From assembly GCA_030998015.1 (NCBI GenBank), contig JARWMV010000001.1, positions 62,001 through 126,000 on the forward strand: a stretch of DNA of 64,000 nucleotides, given 5' to 3'. Below the pieces are notes generated by a model that saw nothing but the letters and a program-made list of their open reading frames with translations, made no database searches and was not told the DNA's origin. Shown here one piece after another: positions 44,961 to 56,251 of the stretch; position 1 is the first letter of the stretch; each line of letters starts with the position of its first letter. Both the position numbers and the translations under genes were made by a program. The stretch comes from Ceratorhiza oryzae-sativae (taxonomy: Eukaryota; Basidiomycota; Agaricomycetes; Cantharellales; Ceratobasidiaceae).

Positions 44961-45486
44961 CTTCGAAACATTGTACAGTGGGACCGAACAAGATCGATTA
45001 GACCGCACCACGCCTCGTGAATTGTAACGTCATGACCCGAACCACCAAATCATCCTTCGAGAGTCATCAAATAAACAAATTTCCAAGCTTGACAAACGTG
45101 AGATCACCATGAAAATTCTTGGCCGCATTAGCAGCAGGTTGTCGGAACGGGTAGACTGGCTTTAGGGCTTCCTGGTACATCTTTAGTTCAAGGCTGGGTA
45201 TGAATTTGCGAGCAAGGCAGAACGGTGGCGCTATGCAGTTCCCCATATAACTACAATGTCTCGTTTTTCGGGAGCACGCGGGTGGGCGCATTTTGAGATC
45301 ATGGCTGTACTTTAAGCTATTTTTGCATTATCAAAAGTTGGATAGGCGGTATGGGGCACGTCGTAATACTATTTTGGCTGTGGACTCTCGGTGCCGGCCA
45401 CGATTCTGCCCATCGTAATTTGGGCACCTCTTGGTATAGTCGACTCCAAATCTGCCTCACTCCTGAAAATGACATTTTTTAACACC
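44961..45486. other. Intergenic, no gene seen
   Basis: Short frames only. Confidence 0.35.
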
Positions 45487-45715
45487 ATATAGGGTTTTGC
45501 CGAATCCAGTGCACTCTGCACGCGCACACGGTTTAGCTCCACACGCTGACGAAGCGATAAAAACCGTACATGCACCAAACAGCAACGGCATGACTAGGGG
45601 TGAATGCGCCTTACCTCGGCGACAGAGGGCGAATAAAAAAGACATAAAAGCGCTTGTGGCCGCGTTGGCAGCACGGACAGTGGTATGTGACTACCTCAGC
45701 GTAAAATGTGAATAC
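45487..45715. repeat. Inverted repeat, left arm (pairs with 46360-46588)
   Basis: Reads AGGGTTTTGC, CACTCTGCACGCGC, CACACGGTTTAGCTCCACAC and GCGCTTGTGG. The minus strand of 46360-46588 has the same order with mismatches. Arms are about 230 bp, about 640 bp apart. Confidence 0.8.
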
Positions 45716-46359
45716 AAATACAATAATTTGCTAGCACATTCCGCGAAGAACGACAGTAGTCATGGGCTTATTCGACCATCATCAATGCGCAATGTAATCT
45801 TAGCATGAGAGTGAAATAGCTATGTATCCACATTTGGAGAAATTGTAGTTGCTGTTGAATTTACAATCATATCCGTTCATGTATGCGGTGTGTTTGTACC
45901 TGTTTGTCCATTTCTGATGTTATGCGCGCACCAGTGAAAATTTTCTTTCCTTAGTTCTCTACCTTCGTAGTTGAGCTAAGGTACAGTTTTTTTTTCCTCT
46001 TTCTTTTCTTCATTTATTTCTCGTTCTCACTGTCCCTTGTAGTACATTCGTATCTAGGTACAGTAAATACAAAGTTCTCTACCTTCGTAGTTGAGCTAAG
46101 TACATTCGTATCTAGCTTGTGTAAAACCTCCCTGCGTGAGAGTTGCCCCGCCTGATAATGTGGTTCTGGACAAACAGTGGCCGTCTCCAAGTAAAAGAAG
46201 GTGGATATTGCATATTCCAGAGTTCGGAACAGACCCAAAATCCACATGTGTATTGGGGCAACGTCCTACTATATAGCTTTACCTTTTGTGGTATCCTATA
46301 AGCTACTCGGACTCTGGTTAGAGTGTTGTTTGGTATCGACGTAAGATAAAGGCTGATCT

Positions 46360-46588
46360 CTACGCTCATATTTAATGTTGAGGTAGCTATATATGACTGT
46401 TTGCGTTGCCGATGCACCCACAAGCGCATTTTTGTGTTTTTTATCCACTTTCGTGGCCGAGCTACGACGCATTTACCGCTAGTCCGTGGTTGTCTGGTTT
46501 ATGTCTGGTTTTTATTGCTTCGACAGCGTGTGGTGCTAAACCGTGTGGGCGCGCAGAGTGCGCAGCATTATGCAAAACCCTGTAGAGG
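46360..46588. repeat. Inverted repeat, right arm
   Basis: Reverse complement of 45487-45715. Both arms can be read as HSAR.HGLAPHA.EAIKT on opposite strands, so they may derive from a coding or transposon sequence. Between the arms a short direct repeat (CTACCTTCGTAGTTGAGCTAAG) occurs at about 45959 and 46079. Confidence 0.75.
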
Positions 46589-47011
46589 AATTCCCTGATT
46601 GAGCGGGAACTCGGTTTCATCCACATTCTCCGCACTGCCGTTTCCTCCACATTCACGACAGCATTTTGAACTTCACTTAACTAAAAGGATGTGACCGCGC
46701 ACGGACTACTCAGCTCCAACTGACTTCTACTCCCGTCGTTCTTTGCGCCCTTCACGTTTCGCGCACCTAGATGAAGTTCGTATAAATTTGATGCACAGGC
46801 GGTGGTGACCGCTCGTCTACAGGGTATGCTTGATTAGCAAAGCCTAGAGGATCACATTGTATTCTATCGTAACATCCGGGTGAACATCACTCTGACGAGC
46901 ATTGTTCCATAAAGCCGTGATATTCCTTCTGGCTTAGGAAGATTTGTACAGCAGAGTAGGTCTTACAATTTTGAAACATCAAAATGTAATTCCCTTAAAG
47001 GTGTCTGCTTC

Positions 47012-47664
47012 TCATAACGTCTCCCGATCTGCCCAACTGAAGACCCAAATTTCGTTACAACCGCCTGCACTCTTAGCGAGTCTCACCTTGAAAGTGTATA
47101 GGTTAGCGGCATGCCTCAGGCAAATAAGGCAAATGAAACAGTGTTACCTTGGTCTCACTCTTGGCATCGTCATCAAGTTGCCAGCAGAGCGTTCTATTGG
47201 GACTATAGACCCTGAATTATGCAAACACGATAAGTTGAAATTCTTGATCAAGCGACAAAGATTCATACTTATACTGACCGGGCCCAACATTCTCAATAAC
47301 CCAGCTGAATGCTCCGGGCCCAGCTTCCAACGATTTGTTTCCCTAAATCAAACATCGAGGCTCTTAGCGAATATCGCAGCAGAAATATTTGTTTGCTTTT
47401 ACACTAGTATTGTCTGATACTTGGAAGAAATGGTCATCCCCTTTGACGAATTGGATTGTATATTCGAGATCTAAGGTATTTTCGATGTATATAGGATGCT
47501 GGATATCTTGTCTACTGGTGCTCCGTGAACAAGAGATAGAGCACAAACCATACTTTACCAGAGTCTGTTACCCCGATTTGGTCGAGGGCATTGCTGATGC
47601 GAAGATAGCCACAACCGGTCTTAAGAGGAGATAAGATCTGATAGTTTCCGTTGTCAAGAGACAT
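47012..47664 (-). CDS. I66-like beta-trefoil protein, copy C
   Basis: ATG at 47662-47664: MSLDNGNYQILSPLKTGCGY, LRISNALDQIGVTDS, intron, then IYIENTLDLEYTIQFVKGDD, intron, NKSLEAGPGAFSWVIENVGP, GQYK, intron, PIERSAGNLMTMPRV and a last exon VRLAKSAGGCNEIWVFSWAD ending at 47012. The final EIWVF and the central SWVIENVGPGQY match the other copies. It is more diverged than the others. The exon ending in VTDS and the fourth exon could be shifted a few bases; splice sites were read by eye. A TATA-like TTATATC lies about 25 bp upstream of the ATG. Confidence 0.55.
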
Positions 47665-49021
47665 GATGAATTGAGCGCCAGGAGTGATATAATAAGGTGG
47701 CCGTTGGGTGATGAAAGTTACAGTGATGGTCGTATTCCAGACTCCATCCCGGCTAGGGCTCCGTAAGAAACCGGAAATCGCTTACCGTTAGCTTACATAC
47801 ACTTCTAAACAGGTATTTCCAACAGTAACTTACAGTAACTTGCAGGTTTCCCTAGCTGGCCGCACGTGACCCATTCAAGCCTTCCTTAAGCCCTCTGTCG
47901 CATGAATGATGAAATCTTTGACTCCTGCGCCTAAATTGTTACGAGTTTCACGTTTAAGGCTCAATTCTGGGACGATGTTGATGTTCCTTGAAGCTCTGTG
48001 AGTTTAATTACGCGTAAACAATCCCATTCAGAACTCGTACTCATTGGTTCATAGGTTACCCCTTCAGATTAACCAACCCCTAGCGCTTCATACAGTATAC
48101 GCGCACCACTCCCCCCCCCCAGGATACGCAAATCTAGGTACTACTTGTATGTCGTATGCGAGTGGTCAATTGGTTGAACAAAGCTTTTGGTCACAAGTAC
48201 GTCACAAGTACTACTATGCAAAATATTTGACCTTACTTGACATCATAGGGAGGTCATTGAACAGCTGCGGAGGTATAGTGATGCACGTTAAGAAGAATTT
48301 ATACTACTTCAGACCGAAATACCGTGATTTAGCTCGCCAGTGTACTTGCATCTACTTTCCAAAGTGTTTAGGAGCCCGTCTCGTGCTGAAAAAGACCCAA
48401 AGCGTCTAAGGATACTTTGTGTGGAGTTTGATCTCTGATTATAATGGCAGGTGAACGATTTCGCACTTCCACATGGGGGCGGTTGCTCCGTAGCATATGA
48501 CTAATCGGTGGAGGCTTACTGTCGGAAATAGTAACTTACGTTTCTTACGCCGGGTGTTTCCGGTTAGAAACACGCTTACTGTTTCTTTCGGAGCCCTAAT
48601 CCCGGCTGCTGAGCACGTGATGTCACGTGCTCAGCGGTTGGGAAGAAGTCTAAGATGGCATTGTTGTCAATGATCGTGCTTCTGTCAAACCAACTTCTCT
48701 CGCGAGGTTCTGTGGCCTAATTGAGCGTCTCATATATACAGACTTTCACATTTGATTCTTATTCAGTTGGTTACGAACTAATGTATCGGATTACTATGTA
48801 TTTTTGATGTACAGTACGTGAATATGCACCAAAGGGGTTCGATCCTATTCTGTAGCTCGAAATACCTTTGCATCCCCCTCTATCACCTCTTGTGCGAATG
48901 TACGGCCTCCCTAGCGGGTCGTAGCATCCCACCCTGAGTCTAACAATCTTGCTCAAAACTTTATTCATTCATTCATACAAACTCGGCCTGCCATACATAT
49001 CCCGGTTCAATACCAACCCCT
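47665..49021. other. Intergenic, no gene seen
   Basis: Holds a cytosine run at about 48110-48120, an E-box palindrome at 48608-48635 and a 46-bp segment at 48659-48704 repeated at 51172-51217. Confidence 0.4.
48608..48635. promoter_or_regulatory. Perfect palindrome with two CACGTG boxes
   Basis: GCTGAGCACGTGA and TCACGTGCTCAGC are perfect 13-bp inverted arms around a 2-bp centre. Each arm holds CACGTG, the core of bHLH/Cbf1-type sites. About 50 bp upstream another small inverted repeat GTGTTTC...GAAACAC occurs. The nearest genes are I66-like copies C and D. Confidence 0.6.
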
Positions 49022-49646
49022 TCATGCCTTGAAGACCCAAATCTCTCCGTCCTTGCCTTCATCCCTGGCCAGTTTAATCTGCGTTTTTCTATTCAGCTGA
49101 AATTCGCAAAGCGCAAGCCTATATGACTCACATGGGCCCTATCCTCGACGGTACTTGGAATTTGCCAGTAGAGGTTTTGATTAGGTATATGAACCCTGTA
49201 TACACGTTATTGCTCTTGTCACTTCGAACTCTGAAATCAAAGCTAGATGATACATACTTGTATTGATCGGCGCCTGCAGGGTCAATAGCCCACTCGCCCA
49301 CTACATTACGAAGTTGCAGGTTGTCGTCCGTCTATATGGCGGGTAAATCATCAGCGTTTATGTGTATTTGGGCCACAAACTAATCCACAGTAATGTCATC
49401 CGATGTTCCAATATACTGTTTCAAGGGCACGTATTCAATCTGGTACCTATCACCGCCGATATTTTTGACATGGTATTTGGACTACTCAGGGTTAGATCCG
49501 CTACAAACACACGAATCAAACTCGCTGATACGTACATTACTTGAGTCGTTGACGAAAAGGCCATCGTTATAAACGGCAAAGCGAAGTGGGACGCCGTCCT
49601 TGTGGACGATAGAGAAAATATGATAGTCGCCGGTTGGAAGAGACAT
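49022..49646 (-). CDS. I66-like beta-trefoil protein, copy D
   Basis: ATG at 49644-49646: MSLPTGDYHIFSIVHKDGVP, GLFVNDSSN, intron, SKYHVKNIGGDRYQIEYVPL, KQYIGTSDDIT, intron, DDNLQLRNVVGEWAIDPAGA, DQYK, intron, VHIPNQNLYWQIPSTVEDR, intron, TQIKLARDEGKDGEIWVFKA, ending at 49022. Five exons parallel to copy A, with which it shares VNDSSN, W.I.PAG.D.YK and HIPNQ.LYWQ almost exactly. I infer a cytosolic beta-trefoil protease-inhibitor-like protein of about 145 residues. Best preserved of the four copies. Confidence 0.68.
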
Positions 49647-51646
49647 GCTTAGATTGAAGTGGAACTAGCACGATTGAGTCAACGGAGGTAGTGGAGGATG
49701 AGAGGCTTCTGCAGCCTGCCGGCTGTCTTTTATTGCTGAAATGTGCGCTATTTGTTCATATGTGCCGCCAAGCACGCCAGATCCAGACCCATGGGGTCGA
49801 GCATAAATTTCAAAGAGCATATTGATCATGCATCGCACCACGTCAATTTCGAATCAATGCCACTATCATTCCTGCGGTGCAAAACCCTCGTTGTAGTCGA
49901 ACGCGGAACTACTCAGGGGTAACGCCACCACTCACGTACTATTTAGGCCTATCACTGATAGGAAATGGCTGCTGGTGCATCAAGCATTATTCATGATTAC
50001 TATGTTTAGGAAGAAAGAAATCCGACAATTCCCAAAGCCCACTCGACCGCCGAACTAGGTACCCTGAATCCGAAAGCCATTCCAGATCGAGAGCTTGAGC
50101 CTCGAACTCCTTTGCGAGTAACGTTTTAAGGAAAGCAGAGCCATGTGAATTTGGAGTGCCATTCAGCAGATTCCTCGCAGTGAGTTCGCATCGATCTCCC
50201 GGTGGTGACCCAGCACATAGCTAATCCGTTAATTTGCTGGATGTTCTCCGTGTTTGCTTGAACTGTGCTCACTGCTATACTGTGGCGTTTTATGGGCTTG
50301 GTTCACCATGTAAGGGAACATAAGCCATTCAAGCGTTGTCCTATAACGATATTTTGCTATGGGAGCAGAGACGTTTTATCTGACACCGATTGAATCACTG
50401 TCAAATTAAGCACAGGGTTACTGTACTCGTTCGAGATCAAAAGAAAAAAAAACCCCTTCACACAAAGCTGGGATCACCTAAATTCGAGACCATGGGCCGT
50501 TTGGGCTTTGGTGTTCGGCGGCTCTAGTTAGCTCTACTAACGGGTTGAGGGCCGATAGGGTGTCGGCTGGAACCACGCATCTACTAACATCAATCCGACA
50601 TATTCCCACGCTTTTTTAATGGAGTGTGCAAGAGGAAGGAACGGAGGACCGAATTTCGTTAAGCTCCGGGGTTACCCAAATAATATAACTACCATTCAAT
50701 TCTTTCTTAATCGAAGCCGACAAACAATAGAACGGAATGAACACCCTTGACGTCAGCCAAAGAAGGTTTCGGCTGGCAGATCTCGTGTTAATGTCGATCG
50801 CAGTTGATTCCGCTCGCTGCAGTCATGATAGAACCAGTTGAAGGGAATATATGCGCATCAAATGCTGCCTGAGATCTTTTAACTCATTCCAGCAGCACGC
50901 AGTGTGACCGTCGAAACAGCCTTTCGCTGAACTGGTCTACAGGACAATGTGGCGTTGAGCCAGCTACACAATGTCCAATCTCCATCGAACTGGATATTAG
51001 ACATCGCCTGAACCGTCAGGGCGAGAGGCGAACAACAGATGAACAACTGATTGATTAACAGATAGCTCTGCCTTGACATAGTAATTTCACACAGACAATC
51101 TGGCACTGCCCACCTCGGAAAGCGAGATTTAAACATCGAAGCCTAGAAGTTGGAGACACCTTAGACCGCATTGTTGGCACTGATCATTCTTCTGTCAAAT
51201 CAACTTGTCTCGCTCCTATTGTTCGTTGTAAGCCTACGTTCTGGTACGGTGTCGGTAATCTGCGATACCTATATACTCACAGAATTCACACCGGAGTGCA
51301 TGAGGCATTAGTCGTCGGTTTGCAATTGTGACAAGAGTATCTGTGTTACAGTCATGAAATGTATGGAGCATGGAGGATGCATGGGGTTCACCCCTTAACT
51401 ACCATCCCCGTCGGGGTCGACAGTTCGGAATAGGCGGCCGAAAGTTTGAACTGGGCCTTATTGCGCCATAGTCGCTTAATAACACGTGCGTCAGCGACTT
51501 TGCAAACAGATAGTTGTCCTTGAATTCAAACATGTACGAGAAAGGTTATTATGCGAACTGGCTGATTAGCAGAACAAAACCAAATGACCTAAACCACAAA
51601 ACACAAACCAAAGGGAACTAAACAATTTCTGCTAATCACATATACC
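49647..51646. other. Long intergenic region, no gene seen
   Basis: Short frames only. Includes a 46-bp repeat at 51172-51217 shared with 48659-48704. Confidence 0.4.
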
Positions 51647-53813
51647 TCACAGGAACCGAGCCTTTCCTTGGTCAAGGGACTGCCTCGTCTCACCACTATC
51701 CCTCGGCTCGTAGTCATCCTCGCTCTCGCTCTCGGTGCTATCATCCCCTCCATCTGGCTTCACACTCGGACTAATGACAAGTTTGGATTTTCTTCCCACT
51801 GCGGGTTTTAGTTCGTTTCCGCTTCCGTTCCCAGTGCCACTCAAACGCCACGAATCAAGGTGCCCACTCAACCCCCCGAGGCCCAATGGCGTGGCTGGCC
51901 TTCCGTTTGCAAGAGTTGACCGGTCATTCCAGCTCCGGCTGACAGCTGTACTCGAACTTGCTCGAGCATCCCCAAACTCGCCGAGGCCTGGACTGCTGGG
52001 CTGAAGATTCACACTGCTTCGGGGACTTCCGCTCATCGACCGGTTGACCACCATCGAGATTGGACGAGCGTTGGGATTTGCGTTGGCAGCAGACATGGGA
52101 ACAGGCAACGCTGCGCCATGCCGTTCAGCGAAAGGCTGTTTCGCGGGCTACCCATAGCTATCGCGCCGGCGCTCCCAGTTCTAGGCCGGGAAAACACCGC
52201 CGAGATGGGGCGTGCATTGGGATTTGCGCCAGGCGATGGCAAGGGGAGCATGTCCGTCGACGGGTTGGAAGGGGACGGCAAGGGCGAACCAGAGGGAAAC
52301 GCCGTTGAGTTGATTCTCTGGCGGACTTGCGGGACGTTCCCCAAGCTTTCGGAGGACAGGGGGGGAGGCCTAGGGATCGGAGACTGGTTCGCTCCACCAA
52401 TCGTCGCAGTGTTCAGGGGTGTTGCATTTTTGTCAATCAAGGCGATCATAGCACCAAGGGCGAGCCAAGCATCGTTTCCGGCGTTGCCAAGGGTGCATAG
52501 TGGAGCGCGGGCTTGCGCTGCAAGAAGACGTGCGAGCGGAGCTTCGCGAGGAAGCTGTGGCCCGAAGATGGCATGGCGGAGCGAGGCGACAGCCGTGTCG
52601 ACAATCAACATGTTGTGGGGTATCTCTATTGAGCAGCCACAGGGATAGAATGTCAGACTGGTGTCCTAATGAGCGGAAGAAAACAAACAGACTGATTTTG
52701 AGATCTCCAAGACGATCGAGGTCACCGGAGATGTTGTGACCGACCAAAACTAGGGAGTTTGCAACTGACTCCGAATCTGGAGTAGCCAAAGACGTAATGA
52801 CCGAGTTGATGATGTCGGGAGTTTAGATTTACTAACGACATGTGTGTCACCAAATGCATACTGCGTAAAGAATAAATCATTTATTGCCCAGCCCTTTTGA
52901 TATTCGACTTGCCTCCCAAGGATGAGTCGGTCTGATCTTGTTTCGGACTTTGTCTGCGTACTCCGCGACAACAAAATGACCCTTCCTAGCGGATCGTTAG
53001 AACGCTTCCCCCCCGGAGGCACAATAAACTTGCCTATAGTTCTCCTCTTTCGGTGGCCACGCTCCGATCGCAGCCATGTGTGCACACCTCACCGCTGCGT
53101 ACCCCCATTCCAGCGGGACAAAGCTCTTCTCCGACCACACAAATCGGATCGATAGCCAACTCTTGTCTCGTGCATGCCATAATCTGTCGATCGCTGCATG
53201 TATTCTAAAATGAGAAACAGGGACACGGATCTCAAAAATGAACAAAAACCTGCCATTCAAGTCGCCGTGTTTGACACGCGATTTGAATGCTGAAAACTCG
53301 GCAGCTGGAAGGGTCGCATGGACCTTGCGGTATGTCGCCATATCGGATATCTGGCGAAGGTGCCGCTGGCTGTGTTCGAATGGCACGACTTGCATCACGT
53401 TTGATATCCTTGGAAGCACCTCGCCAAATCTGTGGGCACCAAATGTTCAATTGTTTCTGATATGTCATGAGAAAAATCTCGCATACCTGGTCTTGACCAT
53501 CTTCGCAAACGCACCCACACTGCCCGCCCGCGTTACAATGTGGCCTTTCCCAGTGCGGGCGTCGGTGACAGTGACAGTTGGCCATCCAAATGTAAGAAAG
53601 TCTTCGAAGGAGCTGAACAAATGGCCCCACGAGCGGTCATACCACGGCACACCGTGACTCTGGAAATGCCCGATATAGGCCGAGTAAACCTGAACCACTC
53701 AATCAATCATTCTCGCGTCGACGACGGAACGCTATATTTAACGAGCATACGCTGTGAAGATCCCAGTCCCACCCCTGAACGTCTACGAGCTGAAAATTAT
53801 CTTTCGACGTCAT
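51647..53813 (-). CDS. Gfd2/YDR514C-type RNase H-fold exonuclease with Ser-rich tail
   Basis: ATG at 53811-53813 (MTSKDNFQLVDVQGWDW), intron 53750-53690, then VYSAYIGHFQSHGVPWYDRS, FEDFLTFGWPTVTVTDARTG and RAGSVGAFAKMVK. Later exons give AAEFSAFKSRVKHGDL, EWGYAAVRCAHMAAIGAWPP, then ANSLVLVGHNISGDLDRLGD, IPHNMLIVDTAV and LCTLGNAGNDAWLALGAMI. The VGHNISGDL...IVDTA...NAGNDA series is the RNase H-like exonuclease core of Gfd2/YDR514C-like fungal proteins, with the expected Asp positions. The tail is Ser/Pro-rich and repeats NPNARPIS twice before an acidic ESESEDDYEP stretch. The frame is one base out near 52105 between those repeats. The cellular substrate is unknown; an RNA role is inference from the family. 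Confidence 0.72.
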
Positions 53814-56251
53814 TGTCTATTATTAAACAGTAAAGCGTATGGTATAAGCAAGATCAGGTGGTGGGTGAATGTTGAAGTTAAGCGCCTGAGTCAAACCCCA
53901 TAAATCACATGACTTGGCCATGGATTTTGCCCAGCCGAAAAATCTCGGGGTTGGGCTGATCCAGGTTGCGCATAATCAAGTAAGCTAATACGTGTGTTTC
54001 TTCGCTACTTCTCGGTGGTGGTTCAAAGAACGTTTGTCGCCAGCGCGGCCGCTAGAAAGCGTTGTTGGATTTCGGTCAGTTTTGCGCTTACTCGGCGCTT
54101 GTGGGTGGCTTGGCAGTACAGTACCGATCGCTTATATGCGTCGGTAATTTTTTCTGTGTATCTTGCTCTCGTCTATTCTACTTGCTTTCCCGGTTTTCCA
54201 CCCGACCTGCAAAATGCGTTTGGCTTGGAGATGCCAAATATTGATGACGTAATGGACTGCACGAGAATTTCGATCCAAAGGTGACATGACCATCACAGTT
54301 CTTGCATCAAGCTTTCATCCTCACCAAATCTTTCACCATCTCTCACAAACATGCCAAATTTTGCAGAGTGTCGTATGGTATATCAAAACCCAACTGGATA
54401 TCTCAGAGCCGAGGATAACTATTCATTGCTTCGGTGAAGACAGTGACCAACTGCACGGGTTGGCACGCCCGAGACTACTGAGGGAGATCCCTATTCAGAT
54501 GAAATCCTAGGGTAAATTCAGCGCATAGATCATAAAAAGTAGGCGAATTTATCGTAGATTCCTCCTTAAAATAGGTATCTTCTATACACCCCTGAACTAC
54601 GATTTGTCAGTTAAGAGGGAGGGCTTGAACGCAAAATCTCAGATAGGATAGCCTCGTGGCTTCTCAAAGGAGACCACCAATTAATATTGGAGTCCTCATC
54701 TTCAGAAGACACGGGAGGGATTCAGTCTGGACGACCTTCTAATCGATTTGCCGTCATGATGGATGTGTTGTACTGGGAGGACAAGCGACTAATTCATCAT
54801 CTGTAATCCTTCACCCACAGTACATCTCATTTTTTGCCCGAACGCACCACTCTCAGGAGCGACTCACGTCTCCGTGCCCTGGTCCTTTGCCAGCGGCTTG
54901 TGTTGAGCGTTTACAAACGATTCTCGTCATCATTCTCTTGTATGCGCCCGTACAAAAGCGGGCCGGCATCTGAGTTTAATAAAAAACTTTGAGCCAGATA
55001 CAACCAATCTCAAAATGGACTCCTACTACAACATTCCTGTAAGTACAAACAAACAGAGTGAGTAGACGACTAATCCTAGGGGCTCACCAAGTAAACAAAA
55101 GTAAACACCGCCGCGCACGGCGAATAGGCCAACCTTAACAATCGTGCGTTGACATCATCTAAGGGCAAATGATCGGGAGACACATGAGAGGTTTATTTAT
55201 ACTAAGAGACGGAGCAACCTTAGTGCACAAGCAATTACGTATGAGGCGCACTCACTCATTTCTCTCGGCAGCATATGCATGTCCTCGCTACACCTCTATA
55301 CCTATAGTAGGGTTTTTTTATTTCATCCAAGCCGTTGCTAGACTTTTCTATTAAAATTTCTATTTTCTGTTGCCACTCATTCGTCCTTTCACGCCCCCGC
55401 GCCTTTGGAGCTTTCTTTGTTTACGCGTATGTGTATATTTCATGATTAAAACTTGCTCAATTCACCTACATGGCGAGTTTGGAACTTTGTGACATAATAC
55501 ACGATAAGCCGCCATCACCCCACTCTCTCTGCATGCACTCAGTTGAGTCATGCTTAATTAGCAGAGAGCCTGGGTTTTAGATGACCAGCCCTTCACCAAG
55601 GGTCATACCGCTAGCACCACCAGGGGATGTAGGTTTGAACTAAGACGGAAACGCCACCTTCAGCTATAACAGATGATTGGCTATTGGGAGGCATACATAT
55701 CCTCCTACAAATAATTGTCACTCGTCGCTCAGGGCCAAGAGCTCTAGTATATGTAACTCAAGTATCTGCAATGTACTGCAGTGGCAAGAGAAGCACGTCG
55801 GTCTTGGTCCCCGCCAGGTTCGGCTGTGCTCAACTATACGCCATGTTAGACGCTGAGTGTCCCGCGTCCCTCAGCCAAACCCCAAAAATCTAGCTAGCAT
55901 ATACTAGCTCCAAAAATACAACTACCCGTAAGTGCCCGTCGCCTTCACATAAGCGACCTTCTTCTCTTGCCATTACAGTATTTTGGAGGGTTGGGACTGC
56001 TGTAGGCGGGGTGACGAGTTAATCGAGCCTCGCGGACCGCCACTGGGGGATCATCCTCACCAATACATAGTGGGCGGTGCTGGGCTCGTTTACGTGGGTA
56101 TGTGCTCGCACCTCAGTGAGTTAGCGCGTGACTGTATCAAAAATTCATAGATGCTCTCTTATGAACTTTATGTACATGTCTTGAACCTCTTCGTCCAATG
56201 GAAATATTTCTGAATCTGGGTTATACCTCAGACCGTCAACTGTAATACTCT
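53814..56251. other. Long intergenic region, no secure gene
   Basis: An ATG at 55015 followed by YYNIP and a GTAAGT could be a first exon, but no second exon is recognisable. Otherwise short frames only. Confidence 0.35.

Noticed and set aside
55015..55040. Possible pheromone-like first exon (MDSYYNIP then GTAAGT)
   Set aside because: No CAAX end, no second exon and no receptor gene nearby, so the evidence is too thin.
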